32,785 nucleotides of DNA from Bacteroidota bacterium (lineage in GTDB: Bacteria > Bacteroidota > Bacteroidia > Chitinophagales > Chitinophagaceae), in NCBI GenBank assembly GCA_013286305.1, contig JABDFW010000034.1:1-32785 (forward strand), read 5' to 3'. Below are positions 16,811-24,303 of this stretch, one piece after another. Positions within the stretch are counted from its first letter, which is position 1; each line of letters begins with the position of its first letter. The notes beneath the pieces were generated by a model. The model worked only from the letters and a program-made list of their open reading frames with translations, did not search any database and was not told where the DNA came from. The translations under genes and the position numbers were made by a program.

Positions 16811-16818
16811 TAATTTTG
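16811..16818 (+). promoter_or_regulatory. -7 box (TAATTTTG) overlapping the start of the CoA-binding gene
   Basis: Exact TAnnTTTG match with TTTA about 22 bases upstream as a weak -33 element. It ends one base before the first ATG (16820) and four before the second (16823), which implies a leaderless message starting at the second ATG. Confidence 0.5.
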
Positions 16819-16819
16819 T

Positions 16820-17194
16820 ATGATGGAAAGCACGAAAAAGAAAACAGTGGTTTTAGGCGCTTCAGATAACCCTGCGCGGTACAGTTATTTGGCTGTTGGC
16901 CGGCTGGCTGAACATGGCCATCCGATTGTTGCTATTGGAAAAAGGCAAGGAAAAGTTGGGAATGTTGAGATAACAGGTGAACACCCTTTAATTAACGGAG
17001 TGGATACCGTAACAATGTACCTTAATAAACAAAACCAAAAACAGTACTACGATTATATTTTTTCCCTTCACCCCAAACGTATCATTTTTAACCCTGGCGC
17101 TGAAAATGAAGAGCTCGCTGAAATGGCTTCTTCTAAAGGTATTAAGCCTCTCGAAGCCTGTACCTTAGTATTGTTAAGTACCGGGCAGTACTAG
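16820..17194 (+). CDS. CoA-binding domain protein (YccU-like)
   Basis: A single-domain Rossmann-like protein of 124 residues, the size of the stand-alone CoA_binding family. VVLGASDNPARYSYLAVGRL at 10-29 contains the nucleotide-binding turn, HPIVAIGKR follows, and PKRIIFNPGAENEELAE with LEACTLVLL closes the fold. The biological role of the family is not established; it resembles the CoA-binding domain of succinyl-CoA synthetase. Two start codons are possible, 16820 and 16823. The position of the -7 box favours 16823. Confidence 0.88.
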   Translation: MMESTKKKTVVLGASDNPARYSYLAVGRLAEHGHPIVAIGKRQGKVGNVEITGEHPLINGVDTVTMYLNKQNQKQYYDYIFSLHPKRIIFNPGAENEELAEMASSKGIKPLEACTLVLLSTGQY

Positions 17195-17210
17195 AAAAAT
17201 TGACGGGAGC

Positions 17211-17234
17211 AACCCAAATAATTCTTGTTGGGTT
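17211..17234 (+). terminator. Putative terminator after the CoA-binding gene
   Basis: AACCCAA at 17211-17217 pairs with TTGGGTT at 17228-17234 around a 10-base loop, 16 bases after the stop codon. A TTTTT tract follows six bases later. Weak stem but well placed. Confidence 0.4.
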
Positions 17235-17326
17235 AAACACTTTTTGCTTCATTAATTGAACGGATGTTATTATCTGCCCGCCTAATTGCAGCACCCGCTA
17301 AACGGTATAATTAATTAACTAAAGAA

Positions 17327-17529
17327 TAGGCGAATTCGGGATAAATAATTATAACTCCTTAAGTTCCGGAGGAACCTAAATATTGGTAGAAAAAATACAA
17401 CCAGATAACCGCATGCCGGAGGTATGCAATATATTGTGTACCTACGGCACACTTTAGAGTAATTTATTTTCGCTACCAATATTTTGTCCTTACAGGACAA
17501 AATCCTTTTCGTTATCCCGAATTTACCTA
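17327..17529. repeat. Composite nested multi-hairpin element
   Basis: Outer arms 17327-17344 and 17512-17529 are reverse complements with two mismatches; their inner 12 bases (AATTCGGGATAA) match perfectly. A second nested stem pairs AATATTGGTAG at 17379-17389 with CTACCAATATT at 17473-17483. Four small hairpins with three-base loops are set in this frame: 17363-17375 (loop GGA), 17411-17427 (loop GGA), 17436-17452 (loop TAC) and 17481-17503 (loop TAC, perfect 10-bp arms). No open frame fits. It fills most of the 400-base gap between the CoA-binding and Nudix genes. It may be a non-autonomous mobile repeat or a structured RNA. Confidence 0.75.
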
Positions 17530-17597
17530 AAAATAGGCGTTTCAGGGCGTATTTTTACATGTAATTCTGTTGTTTAATAAAAGCGAATGTTGTTTAA

Positions 17598-18047
17598 ATG
17601 ATACTGGTTAGCGCCCTGGTTTTTATATTGTTTATTTCGCTCTTACTTTTTGTGTGGCGCAAAAAGATAAGCAGGCCTACGCATGCCGGCGGAGTTGTGC
17701 ATAAAATAGAAAATGGGGTTACGTTATTTCTTGTAGTTACTGCTTCATCCGGCAAACACAAGTGGGTATTGCCGAAAGGGAAGATTGAGAATAATGAAAC
17801 GCCGGAAGCCGCTGCCGCCCGCGAAGTTTTGGAAGAAACAGGCGTATCAGCAAGATGCTTAAAAAAAGCCGGCACAGTAAATTTTACCAGGAAGGGTAAA
17901 CGGGTTAACGTGATATATTTTTTTATGGAGTTTGAACATTTTCACGGTGCATCAAAAGAAGACAGGCTGATAGAATGGATGGAGAAAAAAGAAGCGATAG
18001 AAAGATTAGGCATTGATAATGTAAAGAATATTTTGAGGAGATTGTGA
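17598..18047 (+). CDS. Membrane-anchored Nudix hydrolase
   Basis: 149 residues. An N-terminal hydrophobic helix (residues 2-20) is followed by basic WRKKISR, so the enzyme is probably anchored on the cytoplasmic face. The Nudix box is complete: GKIENNE at the start and REVLEETGV at the end, around residues 62-84, with the REVLEE metal-binding glutamates. KWVLPKGK just before it is the usual lead-in of the diadenosine/diphosphoinositol-phosphohydrolase-like Nudix group; the substrate cannot be told. It is followed 100 bases later by the GH97 gene on the same strand. Confidence 0.88.
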   Translation: MILVSALVFILFISLLLFVWRKKISRPTHAGGVVHKIENGVTLFLVVTASSGKHKWVLPKGKIENNETPEAAAAREVLEETGVSARCLKKAGTVNFTRKGKRVNVIYFFMEFEHFHGASKEDRLIEWMEKKEAIERLGIDNVKNILRRL

Positions 18048-18147
18048 GTGCATGATTAAATCGATGGTGAGGGCCGGATTTCTATTATATTGCAAGAGGT
18101 TTTTATTTGCTCATTCTTTCCCTATCTTCACAACCAATTTTTGCCAC

Positions 18148-20115
18148 ATGAACCTTCCCAAAAAAATATTTATTGCTATCTGTTTTATTACTCCAATTAT
18201 TGTTGCAGCACAAAAACCAATTCAGCTTTTTTCTCCCGATAAAACGCTTGTATTTTCTTTCAGGCTTATTAATAAAGCACCTGTTTATAGCGTTGCTTAT
18301 AAAGGCAACATTATTATCAACAACAGTACGCTCGGGCTGGTTTTTAGCGACGGCTCTTTTACTGATAACCTGCAAATGCAAAAGCCGGTATTTCAGGACT
18401 CTACAGAAGATTATACGCTGGTGGTTGGTAAAGCAAGCCATGTGCATGACAGCTATCGGGAGGTAACCATTCCCCTTCAACAGGCTGCAACAAAAAGGAA
18501 GATTAATTTGGTTGTTCGTGCTTTTGACGACGGGCTTGCTTTCCGTTATGAATTTTTATCGGAGCAAGGCAGTGATTCAATGGTGATAACCGATGAGAAC
18601 ACCACTTACAATTTTGCAGGTAACCCCATTGTGAATGCCTTATTCCTGCCAAATTATACTTCTTCACATGAAGGGCCTTACAGTACATTGCCTTTAAGTG
18701 ATGTTAAGGAAGATACATTGATGGATATGCCGGTTCTATTCCAATTGCCCAACAATGTTTTTGTTGGTGTTACCGAGGCGGCGCTGCTTGATTATGCAGG
18801 TTCATATTTATCTAAAGAACATGGTATAATAACAGGTAAGCTATCCCCATGGCCCGGCCAAACAACTGTAAAAGTAAGAGCATCGTTGCCGCATAAAAGC
18901 CCGTGGCGTGTATTGCTCATCAGCGACAGGGTTGGCGCTTTGATAGAATCAAACATCATCACTGACCTGAATGAGCCCTGTAAAATTCAGGATGTGAGCT
19001 GGATAAAACCCGGCACCTCTACTTTCCCCTGGTGGAATGGCAACGTTGTGCCCGACACCATAAATGCACCAGGTAATAATTTTGTAACCAACCAATATTA
19101 TATTGATTTCTGTGCACGAAACCATATTGCCTATCACTCCGTAGTGGAATATGGTTTGCATCAATGGTACACGGATGATGGGGTAGGTTTTCAGCCCGGC
19201 CCCCATGCCGATGTTACAACGCCGGTGCCGGGACTTAACATGAAAGAAATATGTGATTATGGAAGATCAGTTGGTGTTGGTATAAGGGTGTGGGTACATT
19301 TTTATGCCTTGTATCCAAAACTTGATACCGCGTTCGCAATATTTGAAAAATGGGGGTTGCAGGGAATGATGGTTGACTTTATGGACCGTGACGACCAGCT
19401 AATGGTAAACATGCAAACAGAGATATTGCAAAAAGCGGCTGCGCATCATTTGCATATACAGTTTCACGGAGCATATAAGCCAACCGGGCTTAGCCGCACT
19501 TACCCCAATGAGTTTACCCGGGAAGGCACAAGAAATTATGAAGTGAACAAATGGGGCCCCGGGCTTACCGCTGATCATGATATCAATATGCCTTTTACAC
19601 GTCTTCTGGCAGGCTCAACCGATTATCATTTGGGTGGCTTCAGGGCTGTACCTGACTCTCTGTATATAGCTCAATATACACGGCCGCTGATGCTTAGCAC
19701 ACGCTGCCATATGTTGGCAATGTATGTAGTGCTGCAAAATGCTTTAAGCATGGTGTGCGATTATCCCGCCGCTTACGAAGGGCAACCAGGTTTCGAATTT
19801 ATTCAGCAGGTGCCCACCAATTGGGATGAAACAAAAGTGCCGGCCGCCAGGGTGAGAGAGTACGTTGCTGTTGCGCGTAAAAGTAATAACGATTGGTATG
19901 TTGGGGCAATCACCAACCATGATGCAAGGCAGGTTACCATTCCACTAAACTTCCTTGGCGATGGAAATTATACAGCAGACATTTATACCGATGCGCCTGA
20001 TGTGAATATAAACCCAAATCACCTGGTTAAGGAAACAAGAACCGTTACAAAGTTGGATGTTTTAACACTGCAACTTGCAAAGAGCGGAGGTGCTGCAGTA
20101 CATATAAGAAAATAA
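18148..20115 (+). CDS. GH97 alpha-glycosidase, retaining (alpha-galactosidase-like) type
   Basis: About 655 residues from ATG at 18148, preferred over an open upstream start at 18052 because it begins a clear signal peptide (KKIFIAICFITPIIVAAQ). It is exported to the periplasm. The family's N-terminal beta-super-sandwich, central TIM barrel and C-terminal sheet are all present. VDFMDRDDQ places Asp410 where the retaining GH97 alpha-galactosidase has its nucleophile. FHGAYKPTG has Gly where the inverting SusB-type glucosidase has a catalytic Glu. TYPNEFTREG carries the probable acid/base Glu. This argues for a retaining enzyme, likely alpha-galactosidase; the substrate is inferred. An AATTTTTG box lies four bases before the ATG. 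Confidence 0.92.
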   Translation: MNLPKKIFIAICFITPIIVAAQKPIQLFSPDKTLVFSFRLINKAPVYSVAYKGNIIINNSTLGLVFSDGSFTDNLQMQKPVFQDSTEDYTLVVGKASHVHDSYREVTIPLQQAATKRKINLVVRAFDDGLAFRYEFLSEQGSDSMVITDENTTYNFAGNPIVNALFLPNYTSSHEGPYSTLPLSDVKEDTLMDMPVLFQLPNNVFVGVTEAALLDYAGSYLSKEHGIITGKLSPWPGQTTVKVRASLPHKSPWRVLLISDRVGALIESNIITDLNEPCKIQDVSWIKPGTSTFPWWNGNVVPDTINAPGNNFVTNQYYIDFCARNHIAYHSVVEYGLHQWYTDDGVGFQPGPHADVTTPVPGLNMKEICDYGRSVGVGIRVWVHFYALYPKLDTAFAIFEKWGLQGMMVDFMDRDDQLMVNMQTEILQKAAAHHLHIQFHGAYKPTGLSRTYPNEFTREGTRNYEVNKWGPGLTADHDINMPFTRLLAGSTDYHLGGFRAVPDSLYIAQYTRPLMLSTRCHMLAMYVVLQNALSMVCDYPAAYEGQPGFEFIQQVPTNWDETKVPAARVREYVAVARKSNNDWYVGAITNHDARQVTIPLNFLGDGNYTADIYTDAPDVNINPNHLVKETRTVTKLDVLTLQLAKSGGAAVHIRK

Positions 20116-20134
20116 AATCTGCGGGGCAGCGATA

Positions 20135-21190
20135 TTATTTTCTTCTTAAACCGAAACAAAGATTGTGAACATACTCTAATTTTTTCTTTACAACCGGCGT
20201 TATAACAAATGGGTAAATATCCGCTACGCCCATACTCCTGTTTAAGCTGTTCATGGCAAAGGTTAGTGGCAGCCACTGTTGAATTATTTTCTCGAAACTT
20301 TTTTCGGTATAGGGGTCATCGCTTATATGCGCATTCAATGTTTTTGTTTTAGCAACACCTGGCTTAACCTGTATGTCAAATGAGTAAGCAGTTTCAAGTG
20401 TATCCATTATGTGCATATAATGCGCCCATGTTTCAGCCCAATCTTCCCACGGGTGGGCGCTGGCATAAGCGCTTATATAATTTTCTGTCCAGTTGGCCAG
20501 GGCGCCGTTATTATAATGTTTTTGTAAAGCTTCGCCATAATCTCTGCGTTCATCGCCAAACAATTGCCTGAATGATTCAATATTATTAGAGCCGGTTATT
20601 AAAATATCCCAGTAATAATGACCGGCTTCGTGCCTGAAATGCCCGAGAATAGTCCGGTAAGGTTCATGCATATTTCTTTTTATCATTTCCCTTTCAATAT
20701 CATCTGCTTCTGCTATGTTAATAGTAATAAGCCCGCTTTCATGGCCGGTAAATACTTTTTTATCTTTATCATCGGCTACAAAATCAAAGCAAAGCCCCCT
20801 TGCCCCATTTGCCAGTTTGCACATGAAAGGTAACTCCAAACGAAACAAAGAATAGATAAGCCGGTGTTTGGCAGATTCAATTTTTGTCCAATGCCCGCGA
20901 TACTCCTGGTTTTGCAGGTTTGGAATGGTCCGGTTAAGCTCGCAGGCTTTACAAAAAATTACATTAGTGTTATCCGGCACCAGCCAGTTGCAAACATTAA
21001 ATTGATAATTTGCGCAATAGTGATAGCTATTCTTTGTTTTGCCGTTAATAAACTTTTGCCCCTGCATTGCAGAGAGCGCAGATAGCTGATTATTTTCCTC
21101 AATCAATCCTGCGGAATACCCACAATTCTGGCACCAGGTATTTTCAAAATAAAGTGTTTCGCCGCAATTGGTGCATGTAAAAAGTTTCAT
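20135..21190 (-). CDS. Putative zinc metallopeptidase with N-terminal zinc ribbons
   Basis: 351 residues. The N-terminus has a zinc ribbon (CTNCGETLYFENTWCQNCG, residues 5-23). A second cysteine cluster follows around CANYQFNVCNW and FCKACELN. The catalytic core has HFRHEAGHYYWD with the HEAGH metal/catalytic motif near residue 188, and HPWEDWAETWAHYMH downstream supplies a likely third ligand. No signal peptide is seen, so it is cytoplasmic. It matches the general plan of the uncharacterised 'putative zinc-binding metallopeptidase' proteins; no substrate is known. It converges on the GH97 gene with only 19 bases between the stop codons. Promoter candidate TAGTTTTG at 21204-21211. Confidence 0.82.
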   Translation of the reverse strand: MKLFTCTNCGETLYFENTWCQNCGYSAGLIEENNQLSALSAMQGQKFINGKTKNSYHYCANYQFNVCNWLVPDNTNVIFCKACELNRTIPNLQNQEYRGHWTKIESAKHRLIYSLFRLELPFMCKLANGARGLCFDFVADDKDKKVFTGHESGLITINIAEADDIEREMIKRNMHEPYRTILGHFRHEAGHYYWDILITGSNNIESFRQLFGDERRDYGEALQKHYNNGALANWTENYISAYASAHPWEDWAETWAHYMHIMDTLETAYSFDIQVKPGVAKTKTLNAHISDDPYTEKSFEKIIQQWLPLTFAMNSLNRSMGVADIYPFVITPVVKKKLEYVHNLCFGLRRK

Positions 21191-21203
21191 ACGGTTAATA
21201 TCG

Positions 21204-21211
21204 CAAAACTA
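21204..21211 (-). promoter_or_regulatory. -7 box (TAGTTTTG) for the metallopeptidase gene
   Basis: Exact TAnnTTTG match on the minus strand, 13 bases before the ATG at 21190. No -33 TTTG is clear. Confidence 0.45.
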
Positions 21212-21308
21212 TTGCCAATAATAAATAAAATTTGAGTATGATGACAGAAGAGTACGAATTTAGAATTGGGGCAATGTAATAAGATCCTGTTCTATAGCAA
21301 ATTCTTAC

Positions 21309-21316
21309 TATTTTAG
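21309..21316 (+). promoter_or_regulatory. -7-like box (TATTTTAG) for the TMEM175-like gene
   Basis: One mismatch to TAnnTTTG, 16 bases before the ATG at 21333. Confidence 0.3.
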
Positions 21317-21332
21317 CTTTAAACAAAATTGC

Positions 21333-22034
21333 ATGCAACAGGCAAAACATGATGGCGTGCATAACCGCAGGCAATTCCAGATAGACAGGGTTGCTTTTTT
21401 CAGCGATGCTGTTATTGCGATTGCTATAACATTAATGGTGCTGGAAATTAAGATTTCGCCGGTGGGTGAAAATGCTTCCCTCAGATTTATTATAACTAAA
21501 TATGGCTATACATTATTAATTCATGCCACAGCACTTTTTATTTGTTTTGTTACCGTTGGCAATTTATGGATAAAGCACCATGAACTGTATGAGCATGTTA
21601 TAAATTATAACCGGGCGCTTATAAAACGCAATCTATATTTCCTGCTTACCGTTGTATTGTTACCTGTGAGTATATCTTTTATGTTTGGAAAAGATAATCC
21701 TACAGGTTTAAAATTGTTTGCATTTTTTCTAAACCTGTGTTTGTGTAACCTCACCTATTACTTTATGCTGGTGGTTATTTTTCATAAGGAAAATAATTTT
21801 TCTGTATTGAATGAAATAAAAAAAATTAAAAAAGATAAACAAAGCGCTCTTTGGTCTTCAATTATTTTTGCGGTAGTTGCCGTACTTGCCCTTTTGAATG
21901 TAGATGGGTTTTATTTGCCATTTTTTATTTGGCCCTTTTTGAGAATGGTAAGAAGGATAAACAGCTTTATAAAAGAACGTAGAATGTTGAAGAATGCCCA
22001 CAAAAAACCCGTGGTTAATGTAAATGCCGATTGA
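21333..22034 (+). CDS. TMEM175-family potassium channel-like protein
   Basis: 233 residues with about six membrane helices. The first helix carries the family signature RVAFFSDAVIAIAITLMVLE, with the FSD motif at residues 23-25 and the pore-lining IAIT hydrophobic positions. Bacterial members form tetrameric potassium-permeable channels in the inner membrane. The WIKHHELYEHVINYNRALIK block after helix 3 is also typical. It converges with the acyltransferase gene with 17 bases between stop codons. Confidence 0.88.
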   Translation: MQQAKHDGVHNRRQFQIDRVAFFSDAVIAIAITLMVLEIKISPVGENASLRFIITKYGYTLLIHATALFICFVTVGNLWIKHHELYEHVINYNRALIKRNLYFLLTVVLLPVSISFMFGKDNPTGLKLFAFFLNLCLCNLTYYFMLVVIFHKENNFSVLNEIKKIKKDKQSALWSSIIFAVVAVLALLNVDGFYLPFFIWPFLRMVRRINSFIKERRMLKNAHKKPVVNVNAD

Positions 22035-22051
22035 CTTAACTGAAAACCTTC

Positions 22052-23059
22052 TTAGGCCTTCCGCATGGGTTGCTTTTTATTAAAAAGCTTGTATAATATA
22101 GAATTTGATTTATACAACACTCTTTTTTCATAAACTAAATGAATGGCTATACTTGCCACGTAAACAATAGCGATATAAATAATTTTATTAAAAATAGTCA
22201 CCTGTAATTTTGAAAAAAATACCTCTCTTATTGGCACATGTACCAGGTAGGTTATATAAGATGCGTCCCCGAGAATTACAAAAGTGCGTGGAATATTCAG
22301 CCTCTTTAAATCTTCAAGCCTAACAGAGATCAGTACAATAATAAATGCAGCCAACCCATAAACAGGATGGCTTTGCTGATTGCCATAAGGAATATAAATA
22401 CAGGTAAAACCAATGATTGCTATTGCAAATAAAACCACGCTGACAGCAGTTATTTTTTTTACAAGTTTTGAACAGAACAATGCTGCTATTATACCTAATA
22501 AAAACTCCCAAATGTTATTGCCTGCTAAAAAGTTAAGGGCCTTATTTGTCAATAAATAATTTGCTGCATGAAGGCACAACAAAATTCCGGTAATAATTAT
22601 CGCTGTTATAAAAAGCCACTTTCTTATTTTGACACTGAAAGGAATTAAAATGGCAAGCGAAAAAAGGAAATAAAAATAAAGCTCGTACGAGAGGCTCCAC
22701 GTAACTTCAAAAAAAGGGATATGCCCGGGCAATAGAAAGATCGATCCTAATTGATCTTTTAAGGATAGATTGCCAATAAGGCTATAGTAATAACCTGTTG
22801 ATATAATTAATAGTAAAATTGACCAATACGGTACAAATATGCGTATCACCCGTTTTAATAGAAATAGTATTGCATTGGTGAAACCGCTGCCAAGTTTATT
22901 AAGGGATGAACTATAAATTACAAAACCGCTTATTACAAAAAAAAGATCTACACCTTTGTAACCATCTTTCAAGATACTTATATGAAATAATACAACCTGC
23001 AGTGAAGCAAGAAACCTTAGCAGTTGTATTGATCTGTATGTGCGTGGTTTTGCTAACAA
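22052..23059 (-). CDS. Acyltransferase family 3 (OafA-like) membrane protein
   Basis: 335 residues with about ten membrane helices. The family start is clear: RSIQLLRFLASLQVVLFH with the catalytic His26, then YKGVDLFFVISGFVIY. Such enzymes transfer acetyl or other acyl groups to extracytoplasmic sugars, for example on O-antigen or exopolysaccharide; the acceptor here is unknown. The start is a TTG at 23059. No in-frame ATG exists near it and an upstream stop limits the frame. A stand-alone gene without visible polysaccharide synthesis neighbours. Confidence 0.88.
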   Translation of the reverse strand: MLAKPRTYRSIQLLRFLASLQVVLFHISILKDGYKGVDLFFVISGFVIYSSSLNKLGSGFTNAILFLLKRVIRIFVPYWSILLLIISTGYYYSLIGNLSLKDQLGSIFLLPGHIPFFEVTWSLSYELYFYFLFSLAILIPFSVKIRKWLFITAIIITGILLCLHAANYLLTNKALNFLAGNNIWEFLLGIIAALFCSKLVKKITAVSVVLFAIAIIGFTCIYIPYGNQQSHPVYGLAAFIIVLISVRLEDLKRLNIPRTFVILGDASYITYLVHVPIREVFFSKLQVTIFNKIIYIAIVYVASIAIHLVYEKRVLYKSNSILYKLFNKKQPMRKA

Positions 23060-23170
23060 TATTAACGATGATGTAAAATGTTAAGATAGTGAGTTTATCC
23101 AATATTTTACTTTTTTACAAACGCATGCGCCCCGTTTTTGGAATGATTAGTAACTAAATAGCCAGGATGG

Positions 23171-24046
23171 CTAATTAAAATTTTTAAGCGCAAGGGCTAT
23201 TGCAGTCCAGTCATGATCACCCAGTCCATTTTCAATACAGGCAGCAAGTTGTTTTTTAAGTAATTCCCCTGTTGGCATGGGTACATTCGCTTCTTTTGAC
23301 TGCTCCAATACCAGGTTCACGTCTTTTAACCCTAAGCGTAAAGCAAAGCCTGCTGGCTGGTAGGCTTCTTTTAAAAGGATGTTTCCGTAATTTACATATA
23401 TGGGTGAAGTGAACAATGTTTGGGTAAGCATGTTCATCCATTTTGTCGCGTCAATCCCGCTTTTGTTTGCAAGGTTTATGCCTTCTGCCACCGCTTCTAT
23501 TGCAGAAATGATGAGAAAGTTACTACACAGCTTAGCAACATTTGCAGCATTTACTTCACTGCCAAATTCCCAAATACCTGCAGCGCCGCCATCAGTAAGA
23601 AAAGGCTTAATGATTGCAATAATAGACGCTTCGCCTGATACAAGAAAATTGAGCTTACGCAGCCTGGCAGCTTCGGGCCTCCCCATAACAGGGGCTGCTA
23701 TATAATGGTTGGTGTATTGCTGGTGGGCGTTATAAAGATGTGTGGTTGTTGCCGGTAAAATCGTGCTCATTGAAATGTGAATGCCACCCGCCTTAAGATT
23801 GGCCGCAACGCCATTATCACCAAGGGTAATATGATTAAGTGCGGCATCATCCGCTACTATGCTGAAAACAATATCGCAGGCAGAGGCAAGTTCTTTTACT
23901 GAACGGGCAATTGTTGCACCTTTTTCAGTTAAATGCAAAGCTTTGGAAGCTGTTCTGTTGTAAACGATCAGCGCATGCCCTTTTTGCAACAGATTTTCTG
24001 CTATGGGGCTGCCTAAATTGCCAAGCCCGATAAAACCGATCTTCAT
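23171..24046 (-). CDS. NAD(P)-dependent beta-hydroxyacid dehydrogenase family protein
   Basis: 291 residues, the usual length of the 3-hydroxyisobutyrate dehydrogenase/glyoxylate-succinic semialdehyde reductase family. The Rossmann glycine motif is GLGNLG at 7-12. The dinucleotide-binding strand ends at VYNRT, where the Asn-Arg suggests NADPH preference. AAPVMGRPEAAR (118-129) is the substrate-binding loop, and Lys172 in ANVAKLCSNF is the catalytic lysine. The exact acid reduced is not readable. Two CACATAG repeat units lie in the gap to metG upstream. Confidence 0.88.
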   Translation of the reverse strand: MKIGFIGLGNLGSPIAENLLQKGHALIVYNRTASKALHLTEKGATIARSVKELASACDIVFSIVADDAALNHITLGDNGVAANLKAGGIHISMSTILPATTTHLYNAHQQYTNHYIAAPVMGRPEAARLRKLNFLVSGEASIIAIIKPFLTDGGAAGIWEFGSEVNAANVAKLCSNFLIISAIEAVAEGINLANKSGIDATKWMNMLTQTLFTSPIYVNYGNILLKEAYQPAGFALRLGLKDVNLVLEQSKEANVPMPTGELLKKQLAACIENGLGDHDWTAIALALKNFN

Positions 24047-24081
24047 AGTTTTTGTTTTTATATTTTAGCAATATAAAGAAC

Positions 24082-24201
24082 TAAACACATAGTTACATAG
24101 AAAACATAAGATACACATAGTAATTATTGTAAGGCTTAATATAATTCACATAAAAGATACTATGTGTTTCTATGTATCTTATATGCCTATGTGGTGAATA
24201 C
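24082..24201. repeat. CACATAG inverted-repeat unit, copy 1
   Basis: Begins TAAACACATAGTTACATAG, turns around in an AT-rich centre near 24121-24155, and returns as CTATGTGTTTCTATGTATC, ending CTATGTGGTGAATACC. It forms a long imperfect hairpin in the gap between metG and the dehydrogenase gene. Directly repeated as copy 2. Confidence 0.7.
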
Positions 24202-24202
24202 C

Positions 24203-24295
24203 TAAACACATAGTTACATAGAAAACATAGGTTCACTTAGTAAAATATATTCAAAATGCTATGTGTTTCTATGTGCCCTATATGCCTATGTGGTG
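24203..24295. repeat. CACATAG inverted-repeat unit, copy 2
   Basis: Starts with the same bases as copy 1 (TAAACACATAGTTACATAG, then AAAACATAG), has a shorter centre, and returns as CTATGTGTTTCTATGTGCCC, TATATGCCTATGTGGTGG. Its closeness to copy 1 and the near-identical arms point to recent tandem duplication. Confidence 0.7.
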
Positions 24296-24303
24296 GACAA
24301 AAA

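Noticed and set aside
7122-20115. A polysaccharide utilisation locus made of the GH130, GH13 and GH97 genes
   Set aside because: The three genes are kilobases apart and on different strands, and no SusC, SusD or hybrid sensor gene occurs in the window.
24082-24295. CRISPR array
   Set aside because: Only two units, each palindromic over most of its length, with no short direct repeat alternating with unique spacers and no cas genes.
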